Shown here: positions 53,875 through 62,420 of the stretch, piece by piece | How the letters are laid out: each line of letters opens with the position of its first letter | Position numbering within the stretch: position 1 is the first letter of the stretch | DNA from: Aliikangiella sp965214955 | GTDB lineage: Bacteria; Pseudomonadota; Gammaproteobacteria; Enterobacterales; Kangiellaceae | DNA: 64,000 nucleotides | NCBI GenBank assembly: GCA_965214955.1 | Contig: CBDCCU010000005.1 | Location: 62,001 to 126,000 of the forward strand | Direction: 5' to 3' | Program-made: the position numbers and the translations under genes | The notes under the pieces: model-generated | Seen by the model: only the letters and a program-made list of their open reading frames with translations | What the model was told of the DNA's origin: nothing | Databases searched by the model: none

Positions 53875-53905
53875 AGGCGCTTAAATCATTTTAAGCGCCT
53901 TTTTT
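53875..53905 (+). terminator. Terminator of nhaB
   Basis: AGGCGCTTAAA and TTTAAGCGCCT form a perfect 11 bp stem with a four-base loop and a T run. Confidence 0.9.
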
Positions 53906-54008
53906 ATAAATAGTGTTATATAAAAACTTACCTTTTATTGACTATGATCATCTACAGTTAACTTGACTAGTTGAGATAATATTTTTTCACTATTGAGGGA
54001 ATAACGCT

Positions 54009-55571
54009 TTGAAAAAGAATCTTCCAGTTACCGAAGTGGAAAAAACTTTTGATGAAACTGACAATATACTGTCAACCACTGATCTAAAGGGAACGATAAA
54101 ATACGTTAACGGTGACTTTTGCAAAATTGCAGGTTTCTCCGAAAATGAGTTACTTAACAAAAATCATAATATAATCAGACACCCCGATATGCCTCCTGCG
54201 GCTTTTAAGGATCTATGGAATACCATAAAAGCAGGCAACCCTTGGATGGGAGTAGTAAAAAATCGCTGCAAAAATGGTGATTATTACTGGGTTGATGCCT
54301 TTGTTACGCCAATTAAAAAGCTGGGTAAAATTGTAGAATACCAATCGGTGCGGTTTATTCCCAAAAAAGATGCCACCGAGCGAGCGCAAAAAACTTATAA
54401 ATCTTTAATGGACGGTAAGCTACCACATGTTGTCGCCAAGAAGAATATACCGCTAAAACTTAAAGTGTTTTTAGCAACAATACTTGCATTCACTCCTTTT
54501 ATTGTGAGTAGTTTTATTTCACCTAGCTGGCAAATACCAACATTAATTGTCTCTTTATTATTAAGCCTAATACTAATAAGCCGACTTTTAAATCGGCTAA
54601 CCTCCCTTAGCCAGCAAGCTAAAAAAATATATAGCAGTCCTTTAATGTCACATATTTATACAAACTCTACTGATGAAATTGGCGCTATAGAGCTTGGATT
54701 AAAAATGAAAGCCACAGAGCTAAGGGCTATTTTAGGTAGAATAAAAGATTCAAGTATTCAAATACAAACTACCGCCAGTAAATCTAGCCAAATAATGCAA
54801 AATACAAGCAATGATGTTATAGCTCAACAGGCCGAAATACACCAGCTTGTTTCTGCAATTGAAGAAATGAGTAATTCATTTAAAGAAGTGGCACAAAATT
54901 GTGAACAATCAGCCTCAGACGCTGAAATTGCCATGGGAGCAATTAATGAAGGTAGTCAAGTTGCTCAACAGGCTATCAATACCAATCAACAGTTAATGAA
55001 GGAAATTGATAACACAACAGTAAGCATTGAAAATTTAGCTAACTTTAGCGAAAAAATCAGTTCAGTTATTGATGTTATTCAAAATATTGCAGAGCAAACC
55101 AATTTATTAGCGCTTAATGCTGCAATTGAGGCTGCACGAGCAGGCGATCAGGGCAGAGGATTTGCCGTTGTTGCGGATGAAGTTAGGCAGCTTGCAAATC
55201 GCACTCAAAAATCAACACTTGAAATTGAAGAGATGATTAATAACTTAACTGCTGGTGCAGCAAACGCAGCTGAAAATATGACAACCAGTAAACACCTATT
55301 TGAAAAAAGCACCAATGGGATCTTAGATACTGAAAAGCATCTTCAATTGATCAACCAACAAGTTCAATCCATTGTTGAAATGTCAACAGGAATCGCAACC
55401 ACAACTGAAGAGCAAAGCTATGTTGCTGAAGATATTAGCAAAAATATCACTAACATTAGTATAAAAATAGATGAAACAGCCGATTGTGCCCAAATGACTA
55501 TGCAGATGAGTAAAAAGTTTTCAGATCTGGCAGTAGAACAAAGTGGCTTAGTTGAGCAGTTTATTCAATAA
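54009..55571 (+). CDS. PAS-containing methyl-accepting chemotaxis protein (Aer-like)
   Basis: The protein has 520 residues. The N-terminal PAS domain (about 20-110) has GTIKYVNGDFCKIAGFSENE and NGDYYWVDAFVTPI, as in Aer-type redox or energy sensors. Hydrophobic segments (FLATILAFTPFIVSSFI and LIVSLLLSLILISRLL) lie at about 150-190. The signalling hairpin at QNIAEQTNLLALNAAIEAAR and GRGFAVVADEVRQLANRT is well conserved. It has no periplasmic sensor. The start is a TTG with GAGGGA upstream. Its end overlaps the convergent GNAT gene by 11 bases. It likely signals through CheW/CheA, and a cheW gene lies 5 kb away. Confidence 0.93.
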   Translation: MKKNLPVTEVEKTFDETDNILSTTDLKGTIKYVNGDFCKIAGFSENELLNKNHNIIRHPDMPPAAFKDLWNTIKAGNPWMGVVKNRCKNGDYYWVDAFVTPIKKLGKIVEYQSVRFIPKKDATERAQKTYKSLMDGKLPHVVAKKNIPLKLKVFLATILAFTPFIVSSFISPSWQIPTLIVSLLLSLILISRLLNRLTSLSQQAKKIYSSPLMSHIYTNSTDEIGAIELGLKMKATELRAILGRIKDSSIQIQTTASKSSQIMQNTSNDVIAQQAEIHQLVSAIEEMSNSFKEVAQNCEQSASDAEIAMGAINEGSQVAQQAINTNQQLMKEIDNTTVSIENLANFSEKISSVIDVIQNIAEQTNLLALNAAIEAARAGDQGRGFAVVADEVRQLANRTQKSTLEIEEMINNLTAGAANAAENMTTSKHLFEKSTNGILDTEKHLQLINQQVQSIVEMSTGIATTTEEQSYVAEDISKNITNISIKIDETADCAQMTMQMSKKFSDLAVEQSGLVEQFIQ

Positions 55572-56049
55572 CTGAGCTGGCAAATTTACTAAGCGCTTCG
55601 CCATCAAGTCGTTGTAGCTTCCACTCATTCATACCAACTGCGCCAATACTACGGTAAAAATCAATTGCAGGTTGGTTCCAATCAAGTACACACCACTCAA
55701 ATCGTCCACAATTTTTCTCAATTGCAATTTGTGCCAGAGTTTTCAGTAGCGCTTTTCCAACCTTATTACCTCGTGCCAATGGGGTAACATAAAGATCTTC
55801 TAAGTAAATGCCTTTTTTTCCTAGAAAGGTAGAATAGTTGAAAAAATACAATGCGAAACCAACAGCTTTATCATTAAGCTCAGCAATTAGCGCGTATGCA
55901 ATTGGTTGTTTAGAAAATAGCGCTTGTTTAATTGCTGTTTCATCAGCAGTCACTTGATCGAGCAATTTCTCAAAATCTGCAAGCTCTTTAACAAATCTTA
56001 AAATTAAGCCTGCATCATCTGGTTGAGCTTCACGAATATTAATAGACAT
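55561..56049 (-). CDS. GNAT family N-acetyltransferase
   Basis: The protein has 162 residues and a complete GNAT fold: IREAQPDDAGLILRFVKELA, YLEDLYVTPLARGNKVGKAL (the acetyl-CoA loop RGNKVGKAL) and FEWCVLDWNQPAIDFYRSIG. It resembles diamine/spermidine-type acetyltransferases, but the substrate is uncertain. It sits between putP (same strand, downstream of it) and the convergent chemoreceptor gene. Confidence 0.88.
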   Translation of the reverse strand: MSINIREAQPDDAGLILRFVKELADFEKLLDQVTADETAIKQALFSKQPIAYALIAELNDKAVGFALYFFNYSTFLGKKGIYLEDLYVTPLARGNKVGKALLKTLAQIAIEKNCGRFEWCVLDWNQPAIDFYRSIGAVGMNEWKLQRLDGEALSKFASSVIE

Positions 56050-56127
56050 ATCGTTCTCTTTTATTTTTTACTCTTTCTCTTTAAAGGCGATTATTTCCAG
56101 TTTAAATAACTCATCGGTTTAAATAAT

Positions 56128-57656
56128 TTACCGGTTTAAATAACTCAGTTGTACATGATCGAAGTCTTCACCAACTTGGCTCTGATTTTTAGGCCCATAG
56201 CGACTTACCACAAAAATAGCGATAGTAGCCATAATTACGCCTGGGATCATTTCGTATAAACTCGCCCAAGGATGAGAAAATTGCGACTTATATTGGATCC
56301 AAACAATCACTGTAACCGCTCCGCTAACCATGCCAGCTAATGCTCCCCAACGCGTCATATCACGCCAAAGCAGCGAAATTAAAATAACTGGGCCAAAAGC
56401 CGATCCAAAACCAGCCCAAGCATTCGCCACCAATTCTAATACTTTAGAGCCTTTATCCATTGCAATAAAAAGTGCAACTGCGGCGACTAGCAAAACCGCC
56501 AAACGTCCTACCAGCATAAGCTCTTTATCAGAGGCATTTGGCTTAATCAATCCACGGTAAAAGTCTTCGGTTATAGCGCTTGACGAAACTAACAATTGTG
56601 AGTCAATCGTACTCATTACTGCGGCTAAAATTGCCGCTAATAAAAAGCCAGCAACCCAAGGATTAAACAATACTTGGCTCGCCAATATAAATACTTTTTC
56701 TGCATCAGTTGCTAAAATTGTTGCCGTTGGTGTTTGATAAAAATAGGCAATGGATATTAACCCTACAGCTACAGCACCAAGCATACTAATAATCATCCAG
56801 CTCATGGCTATTTTACGAGCACTGTGTACTTCATCTACCGATTTAGCCGCCATAAATCGTGCCAATAAATGCGGTTGTCCATAATAACCTAAGCCCCAAG
56901 CCATTAATGAAATAAACGATACTGAAAATAAATAATCAACTGCCGACTTACCTGCAAAAAGATCGGCTTTTAAGGTTTCTTCGGTTTGATCGATATTTTG
57001 CATAACTTCAAGCACTTGTGAGAGACTACCAATTTCAAAATACATCACCAAAGGTGCAATAATTAGCGCCAATGCCATTAATAGCCCTTGCACCATATCG
57101 GTCCAAGAAACCGCTAAAAAGCCGCCCACAAAAGTGTAAGCAATAATTACTGCACCACCCACAAATAACGCAAGGTGATAATCCATTTGAAAAGACGCTT
57201 CAAACAGCTTGGCACCAGCCGTTAATCCTGAAGCCACATACACTGTGAAAAAAAATTAATATAATAGAGGCTGAAACCACTTTTAAAATTTTCGACTCAT
57301 CACAAAAACGATTACTAAAATAATCGGGCAGGGTTAACGCATTTCCCGCATGTTCAGTATAAAGCCTTAATTTAGGTGCCGTAATTTTCCAGTTCCAATA
57401 GGCGCCTAAAGCTAAACCAAGCCCTATCCATGCTTCACTAAATCCACTCGCATAAATGGCTCCTGGTAATCCCATTAATAACCACCCACTCATATCAGAT
57501 GCGCTAGCACTTTAATGCAGTAACCCACTTACCCAGTTTGCGCCCGCCTAATATATAATCGGCAATATTATGAGTTTGGCGATAGGCATATACACCTATT
57601 CCTAGCATCATTACTAAGTAGAGAATAAAGGTAATTAAAGTGGCTGTATTTTGCAT
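56128..57656 (-). pseudogene. putP: Sodium/proline symporter PutP with two frameshifts (possible sequencing error)
   Basis: The gene begins at the ATG at 57656 with GAGGAG upstream (MQNTATLITFILYLVMMLGI). It breaks at 57511-57513: with one base removed, WVTALS continues as ASASDMSGWLLMGLPGAIYA. It breaks again in the A run at 57248-57255: with one base removed, SIILIFF continues as TVYVASGLTAGAKLFEASF. The repaired product is 508 residues, normal for PutP, and includes MSTIDSQLLVSSSAITEDFY. Both lesions are single extra A/T bases and the frames are otherwise intact. PutP imports proline with sodium. It follows gshA by 26 bases on the same strand. Confidence 0.85.
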
Positions 57657-57682
57657 AGGCTCCTCATTTATTATTATTTTTA

Positions 57683-59239
57683 CTATCCATAATACTCAGC
57701 TAAAAAATCTTCAAAAGACAGATAGTTGTTTTTCTCAATTTCACTTTTCTCTATTAAAGAGCGTTTTGCTTCCTGTCGATAATATTGTTCACGAGCAGAG
57801 TCAAAATTTAGCGCTGTAATAGCACTCTTATGCTCTACCGCTTGTGAGAGTGAGTACGAATAAAATCCTTCTTGACTAGACTTAAGCTCATTAATAATTT
57901 TTCCTGATAGCGTTTCATCTAAATTTAGTAGTTGTTTCTTGAGTTTTTCTACAATATTAATATGATCTTTTGTTTGATATTGCTCGTCGAGTAGTTTGGC
58001 AAATGGCATTATTTTTTTAAGCAAACTATCTGCCACTTCAGTTAATAGCACATGTTGATTATTCATGGATAAATAACAGTTCGGATGCCTGCCTTTATAA
58101 ACAACCGTCTTAAAGTTTGATTGATTCTCACCTTTTTCGCGTAAATTCACTGGCGACGATTCAGCAAACAAACAAGCCAGTAAAAAAGCATCAATAAAAT
58201 CAATTTGTTCTTGGGTAACACCAATGGGAGAAAATGGATTAAGATCAAGCGCCCTGACTTCAATGTATTCAATTCCCCTATTTCGTAAAGCTTTGCTAGG
58301 ACGCTCTCCAGACATCACAATACGCTTGGGTCTAATACTGCTATAAAACTCATTTTCAATTTGCAAAATATTGGCGTTAAGCTGTTGATACTCACCGTTC
58401 ACCTTTACCCCTAGCTCTTGGTAGTAAGGATCAGGTGTTGAAATAGCGCTTTCCAAGCCTTGAATATACTGGTCAAGATTATTGTAGCTAATAGATAAAG
58501 CACTTTGAGCATTATTTTGGTATCCCAAATCACTCATTCTTAAAGAAGTTGCATGCTCACCAAACCTTGTACCCTGCCCCATAGCTCCTAAGTCGATATT
58601 TTCTTCTTGAATAAAACTCTGGCATAGTGCTGGTGAAGCACCAAAAAATAGAGGAATTAACCAAGAATAGCGTAAGTAATTTCTAATAAGCCCCATATAT
58701 TTATCATTAATATATTCTTGTAAAGGCTTATCACTTTTTTCCTCAGCCCTAAGCGCCAACCAAAACTCCTTTGGTAATGAAAAGTTATAATGTACTCCAG
58801 CAATAGTTTGCATAAATCGCCCATACCGATGCCCAAGACCTAGTCGATAAACCTCTTTCATTCGCCCTGAGTTAGAAGAACCATATTTAGCAATAGGAAT
58901 ACTCGACTCATCTCCCATCACACACGGCATACTATTTCCCCATAAAAGCTCATCATTAATATTTTGATAAGTAAACTGATGAATTTCAGTTAATGTTTTA
59001 AGTGGTTGTAAGCGATCACTATAGGCAGGAGTTATAAATTCTGGTAAGGCTTCAGAATAGTCGGTGGTAATATATTGGTTGGTTAGGGTTGAGCCAAGCG
59101 CTACTGGATGATCCGTTTTAGCTATTTTACCATTGGCTTCAATTCTTAAACTTTCTTTTTCTATTCCGCGTTTAATTTTCGCAAAGTGAACAGAAAGCTT
59201 AGCTAAATTAAGATCAGATCGAATATTTAAACGTTGCAT
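57683..59239 (-). CDS. gshA: Glutamate-cysteine ligase
   Basis: The protein has 518 residues, the same as the Escherichia coli enzyme. Typical regions are RGIEKESLRIEANGKIAKTD, TDYSEALPEFITP, WGNSMPCVMG, YSWLIPLFFGASPALCQSF and YIEVRALDLNPFSPIGV. It catalyses the first step of glutathione synthesis in the cytoplasm. It is upstream of the frameshifted putP. The region before its start (59240-59378) is short and separates it from the DUF2802 gene. Confidence 0.96.
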   Translation of the reverse strand: MQRLNIRSDLNLAKLSVHFAKIKRGIEKESLRIEANGKIAKTDHPVALGSTLTNQYITTDYSEALPEFITPAYSDRLQPLKTLTEIHQFTYQNINDELLWGNSMPCVMGDESSIPIAKYGSSNSGRMKEVYRLGLGHRYGRFMQTIAGVHYNFSLPKEFWLALRAEEKSDKPLQEYINDKYMGLIRNYLRYSWLIPLFFGASPALCQSFIQEENIDLGAMGQGTRFGEHATSLRMSDLGYQNNAQSALSISYNNLDQYIQGLESAISTPDPYYQELGVKVNGEYQQLNANILQIENEFYSSIRPKRIVMSGERPSKALRNRGIEYIEVRALDLNPFSPIGVTQEQIDFIDAFLLACLFAESSPVNLREKGENQSNFKTVVYKGRHPNCYLSMNNQHVLLTEVADSLLKKIMPFAKLLDEQYQTKDHINIVEKLKKQLLNLDETLSGKIINELKSSQEGFYSYSLSQAVEHKSAITALNFDSAREQYYRQEAKRSLIEKSEIEKNNYLSFEDFLAEYYG

Positions 59240-59378
59240 AAAAGCTCTGAGTCGGTGCTCAACAATTAGACAAAACGAACTAATTGATAAGCCATTGAAA
59301 AATTAGGCATTAGTTTGAGGTTTATAAGCCTTGTGGTCAAGTATTTGAGATAACTCCCCTCATAATTGTTAGTAGCAA

Positions 59379-59801
59379 TTAATGGCTTCTGGCTGACTTT
59401 AGGGTTGCCGCAGGTGCTGAGTGACTCATAATGGCTAATAGCTCTGCTTCGGAGGGAGTAATTTCGCAAGATTCTACAACTTCTTCAATGGTTGCACCAC
59501 GCGACAAAAGCAGACTTGCTTGTTCGTAAGTTTTTTCATTGGGAGATAATACGGCTTGAGATTGTTGTATTTCTTCAACATTAGCCATTTCTTTTATAAC
59601 CTGTTTAATTTGCTTGCCCATTCCCAAATGGCCGCTGTTCATGGCTAATATTTGGTTTTCAAGTTGATGCACCGACTTTTTTAGCTGGCTTACCTGTGAA
59701 GTCCGCCTAACAACCCAAAGGCTTAAACAGCCAATAATTAACAAGTTAAGCAAACTACCCCAAAAAGAAGCCGTATTTAAGCTCACAAGCCAACTTTCCA
59801 T
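59379..59801 (-). CDS. DUF2802 protein
   Basis: The protein has 140 residues. A single N-terminal membrane segment (SLLNLLIIGCLSLWVV) is followed by a coiled coil (LKKSVHQLENQILAMN) and a C-terminal helical domain (YEQASLLLSRGATIEEVVES, CEITPSEAELLAIMSH) that is the DUF2802 signature. In related marine bacteria this gene ends the flagellar chemotaxis operon after cheW, as here. The function is unknown. Confidence 0.85.
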   Translation of the reverse strand: MESWLVSLNTASFWGSLLNLLIIGCLSLWVVRRTSQVSQLKKSVHQLENQILAMNSGHLGMGKQIKQVIKEMANVEEIQQSQAVLSPNEKTYEQASLLLSRGATIEEVVESCEITPSEAELLAIMSHSAPAATLKSARSH

Positions 59802-59892
59802 TCTCTTAAACCTTTTGTTAATAATTCTCTGGCAAAAAAGCTTAAGGTAATAAAAAGTTAGCCCTTATGATATTTCTGTAAAAACACAGAAA

Positions 59893-60393
59893 TTAATAAT
59901 CTAAAAAGTCTAACTCTTCCCATTCTTCTTCGCCGAGAAGTTTGTTTAAATCAACTAATATCAGTAATTCATCTTCACGATGAGTGACACCTTGGATGTA
60001 TTTGGCAGACTCATCATTACCCACATTTGGTGTTGTTTCTATTTCTGAGTGTTTTAAATAAACAACCTCTGCAACAGAATCAACCAAAATGCCAATCACC
60101 TGCTGATTCGTTTCAATAATAACAATTCTTGTATTATCGGTGATTTCAATGGGTACTAAACCAAACCTCTGGCAAGTATCTATAACGGTAACCACATTGC
60201 CGCGCAGGTTAATGATCCCTAATACATAGGGCGGCGCACCAGGAACAGGAGCAATATCACTATAACGCAATACCTCTTGCACCTGCATAACATTAATACC
60301 GTAGGTTTCATTTGCTAATTGAAACGTAACCCATTGAAGCACTGCATCATCATCAGCATCTTTATTTGTAACTGTTTTTTCTTCGCTAGCCAC
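59893..60393 (-). CDS. cheW: Chemotaxis scaffold protein CheW
   Basis: From the GTG at 60393 the product is 166 residues. The CheW core is intact: VLQWVTFQLANETYGINVMQ, VQEVLRYSDIAPVPGAPPYV, LGIINLRGNVVTVIDTC and IQGVTHREDELLILVDLNKL. It couples chemoreceptors to CheA. AGGA lies about eight bases before the GTG; a longer frame from 60429 adds residues not seen in relatives. DUF2802 follows on the same strand. No cheA or cheB is upstream in this window; instead a dispersed repeat lies about 120 bases away. Confidence 0.93.
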   Translation of the reverse strand: MASEEKTVTNKDADDDAVLQWVTFQLANETYGINVMQVQEVLRYSDIAPVPGAPPYVLGIINLRGNVVTVIDTCQRFGLVPIEITDNTRIVIIETNQQVIGILVDSVAEVVYLKHSEIETTPNVGNDESAKYIQGVTHREDELLILVDLNKLLGEEEWEELDFLDY

Positions 60394-60549
60394 TTTATCG
60401 ATCCTATAGTCAAAAAAATGTCGGATCACCTCAACTCAGCATATTCTGTTTTATAGAGGCAATATTTATACCAAAAAATAAAAAATTGACGGTTAACTTT
60501 GTTTTCCTAAGCCAAACTTATCAAAAACCGATTAATTTGCTTAAGCTTA

Positions 60550-60815
60550 TATACCCGCTCTACTTCAAGATGCATATTTCAGCAAGTCAGTAAGCCATCC
60601 TATTTGAGGCATTAATGCGCAGGATTAGTCATTCTAATTCAAGCATTGATAACGAAAAAGAGGTTGGCTTACTGCCTTGCCCTTCGGGTGCTCAGCCAAA
60701 AAGCTTGCACTGCACTGCAGCTTTTGAAAAGGGCTTGCCATTTCCTGAAAGCTGCGCCTTGTTCAAACTTTTTGGCTGAACACTGAAACAAGCATCTTGA
60801 AGTAGAACGGATATA
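60550..60815 (+). repeat. ~265 bp dispersed repeat, copy C
   Basis: This is a full copy in the same orientation as copy B. It begins TATACCCGCTCTACTTCAAG and ends CTTGAAGTAGAACGGATATA. It lies between cheW and the aroF-trpE leader region. Its right end is the closest match to the solo end at 44660-44699. Confidence 0.9.
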
Positions 60816-61029
60816 AATACTAAATATAGCCAATTTTCAATTATTTTGTGTTTTTATACTTAAAAATCTTAATGATTTCACCCATATTTTTCATAATGAG
60901 TGCATCTACAGAGGATTTTACAGCTTTTTTACCCGTAACTTACTGTTATACCCGTTCTACTTCAAACAAAAATTTTAATTAATGATATTTTGCTTGCACT
61001 TAAATTTTAAATCCATTAGTTTACAGATT
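60816..61029 (+). other. Upstream region of the aroF-trpE operon
   Basis: This is an AT-rich region that should carry the operon promoter. TTGCAC near 60992-60998 is a weak -35 candidate. I found no convincing TrpR operator. It also contains the repeat-end fragment at 60947-60965. Confidence 0.4.
60947..60965 (+). repeat. Solo left end of the dispersed repeat
   Basis: TATACCCGTTCTACTTCAA is identical to the consensus outer end of the element. Nothing of the interior follows. It lies 132 bases to the right of copy C. Confidence 0.7.
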
Positions 61030-61092
61030 ATGAATACAAATCAACAAAAAATATCAGCGCTTGTTAAAACTCATTGGTGGTGGCACTTATGA
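61030..61092 (+). CDS. trp-type leader peptide 1 (WWW)
   Basis: A 20-codon frame MNTNQQKISALVKTHWWWHL ends at TGA 61090-61092. Three consecutive Trp codons sit at positions 16-18. It is directly followed by alternative RNA pairings and a terminator hairpin, the structure of a trp attenuator. No strong ribosome binding site precedes the ATG, which is a caveat. The peptide itself has no role beyond ribosome stalling when charged tRNA-Trp is scarce. Confidence 0.8.
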   Translation: MNTNQQKISALVKTHWWWHL

Positions 61093-61170
61093 GGGCGTTT
61101 GTATTGTAAATAAGTAATTTAACTTATTTTAGTTTCAAAAGCCCGCAACATTAAATTGCGGGCTTTTTTT
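61093..61170 (+). terminator. Attenuator 1: antiterminator and terminator
   Basis: The terminator stem is GCCCGCAA (61141-61148) with TTGCGGGC (61156-61163) and a run of seven T. The competing antiterminator pairs GGGCGUUU (61093-61100) with AAAAGCCC (61137-61144), seven of eight bases, around an inner hairpin AUAAGU (61110-61115)/ACUUAU (61122-61127). AUAAGU can pair instead with ACUUAU at 61085-61090, inside the leader reading frame. A ribosome reaching the stop codon would cover the antiterminator strand and favour termination. Confidence 0.8.
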
Positions 61171-61210
61171 ATGTTTGTAACTTTTAATCCACAGTTGACT
61201 CACTAACAAC

Positions 61211-61276
61211 ATGAAAAATTTAAGCATTCAATTTAATTTCGCAATTTATGCATGGTGGTGGCACTCAATAAACTGA
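61211..61276 (+). CDS. trp/aromatic leader peptide 2 (F, F, Y, WWW)
   Basis: A 21-codon frame starts MKNLSIQFNFAIYA and ends WWWHSIN before TGA 61274-61276. It holds Phe at 8 and 10, Tyr at 13, and Trp at 15-17. The second leader starts 41 bases after the first terminator's T run. The Phe and Tyr codons would let shortage of any aromatic amino acid slow the ribosome, although only the Trp codons are clustered at the position expected to control pairing. No strong ribosome binding site is seen. Confidence 0.8.
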   Translation: MKNLSIQFNFAIYAWWWHSIN

Positions 61277-61335
61277 GTGGGCACCCTATTGTTTTATTAT
61301 TAACCAAAGGCCCGCTCTACACGCGGGCTTTTTTG
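61254..61335 (+). terminator. Attenuator 2: pause, antiterminator and terminator
   Basis: The terminator is GCCCGC (61310-61315) with GCGGGC (61323-61328) and six T. The antiterminator pairs GAGUGGGC (61275-61282) with GCCCGCUC (61310-61317), eight base pairs including one G-U. The 1:2 structure pairs CACUC (61262-61266) with GAGUG (61275-61279), and GGUG (61254-61257) with CACC (61282-61285), the former strand including the Trp codons. This is a complete set of the mutually exclusive stems known from trpL. Confidence 0.85.
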
Positions 61336-61393
61336 TCTCTTAAACAAATTTAAAAACTGATTGATTTAACTAAAATATACGAGGAAGTAAAAA

Positions 61394-62410
61394 ATGATTA
61401 TTGTACTAACACCCGATGCAACCGAACAAGATGCTCAAGAAATACTGCAAAAAATAGAGTCGGTTAATTTAAAGCCGCTTTATATGCCCGGAACCGAAAG
61501 AATTGTTTTAGGCGCACTAGGTGATGAGCGTGTATTAAATAGCTTAAACATACCGGCTCACCCAAAAGTTGAAAATGTAAAACCAATATTAAGCACTTAC
61601 AAACAAGTTAGCCGCGAAATGCAAAGTCACGACTCTCAAGTTAACTTTGGTAATACCACCATTGGCGGTAACAACTTTACCATTATTGCAGGCCCTTGTG
61701 CGGTAGAAAATGAAGAGCAAATTTTAAAATCAGCAGCTTTGGTTAAAAAATATGGTGCTAATGGCTTAAGAGGCGGCGCATTTAAACCTAGAACATCGCC
61801 TTATAGCTTTCAAGGGTTAGAAGAAGAAGGCTTAAAGCTTTTACAGCAAGCCTCTAAAGAATACGGTTTACCTTGTGTTACCGAAATTATCGACTCTGCT
61901 CATGTTGAAATGTTTGAAAATTACGTTGATGCTTTTCAGGTTGGCGCGCGAAACATGCAAAACTTTAAATTGCTTAAAGCCATAGGACAAAGCCAAAAGC
62001 CGGTTATTTTAAAACGCGGCATGTCGGCCACCATCGAAGAGCTTTTACTAGCTGCTGAATATATTTACGCCGAAGGTAATAAAAACATTGTGGTTTGCGA
62101 GCGCGGCATTAGAACTTACGAAAAAGCAACCCGTAATACCCTCGACCTTAATGCGGTGGCTTATATTAAAACCAAAAGCCATTTACCGGTGATAGTTGAT
62201 CCCTCACACGGCACAGGTATTCGCGAATTAGTGATCCCTATGGCAAAAGCGGCGGTGGCTTGCGGTGCCGATGGAATAATTGTTGAAGCACACTATAATC
62301 CACAGGTTGCCCTATCTGATGGACAACAATCATTAGACGAAGCTTTTTTTAGTCAGTTAATGAGCGAAATAAAGCCTTTTATTAAAGCTGCGGGTAAAAA
62401 CGCGGCTTAA
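61394..62410 (+). CDS. aroF: 3-deoxy-7-phosphoheptulonate (DAHP) synthase, type I-beta with N-terminal regulatory domain
   Basis: The protein has 338 residues. An N-terminal ferredoxin-like domain (IVLTPDATEQDAQEILQKIE, residues ~1-70) precedes the catalytic barrel with IIAGPCAVEN, AFKPRTSPYSFQGL, QVGARNMQNF, LKRGMSATIEE, CERGIRTYEKATRNTLDL and IVDPSHGTG. This is the I-beta type with a fused regulatory domain, not the AroG/F/H I-alpha type of enteric bacteria. It makes DAHP from PEP and erythrose 4-phosphate, the entry to aromatic synthesis. GAGGAAG lies just upstream. It is followed by trpE after 10 bases and preceded by two attenuators, so expression should respond to Trp and possibly Phe/Tyr. 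Confidence 0.9.
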   Translation: MIIVLTPDATEQDAQEILQKIESVNLKPLYMPGTERIVLGALGDERVLNSLNIPAHPKVENVKPILSTYKQVSREMQSHDSQVNFGNTTIGGNNFTIIAGPCAVENEEQILKSAALVKKYGANGLRGGAFKPRTSPYSFQGLEEEGLKLLQQASKEYGLPCVTEIIDSAHVEMFENYVDAFQVGARNMQNFKLLKAIGQSQKPVILKRGMSATIEELLLAAEYIYAEGNKNIVVCERGIRTYEKATRNTLDLNAVAYIKTKSHLPVIVDPSHGTGIRELVIPMAKAAVACGADGIIVEAHYNPQVALSDGQQSLDEAFFSQLMSEIKPFIKAAGKNAA

Positions 62411-62420
62411 ACTGAGAAAA

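Noticed and set aside
60930..61030. TrpR operator upstream of the leader
   Set aside because: Only loose similarity to CTAGTTAACTAG was seen, with no symmetric site.
61190..61220. Independent promoter between the two attenuators (TTGACT at 61194-61199)
   Set aside because: No matching -10 box at the right spacing before the second leader start; such a promoter would begin inside or after the leader frame.
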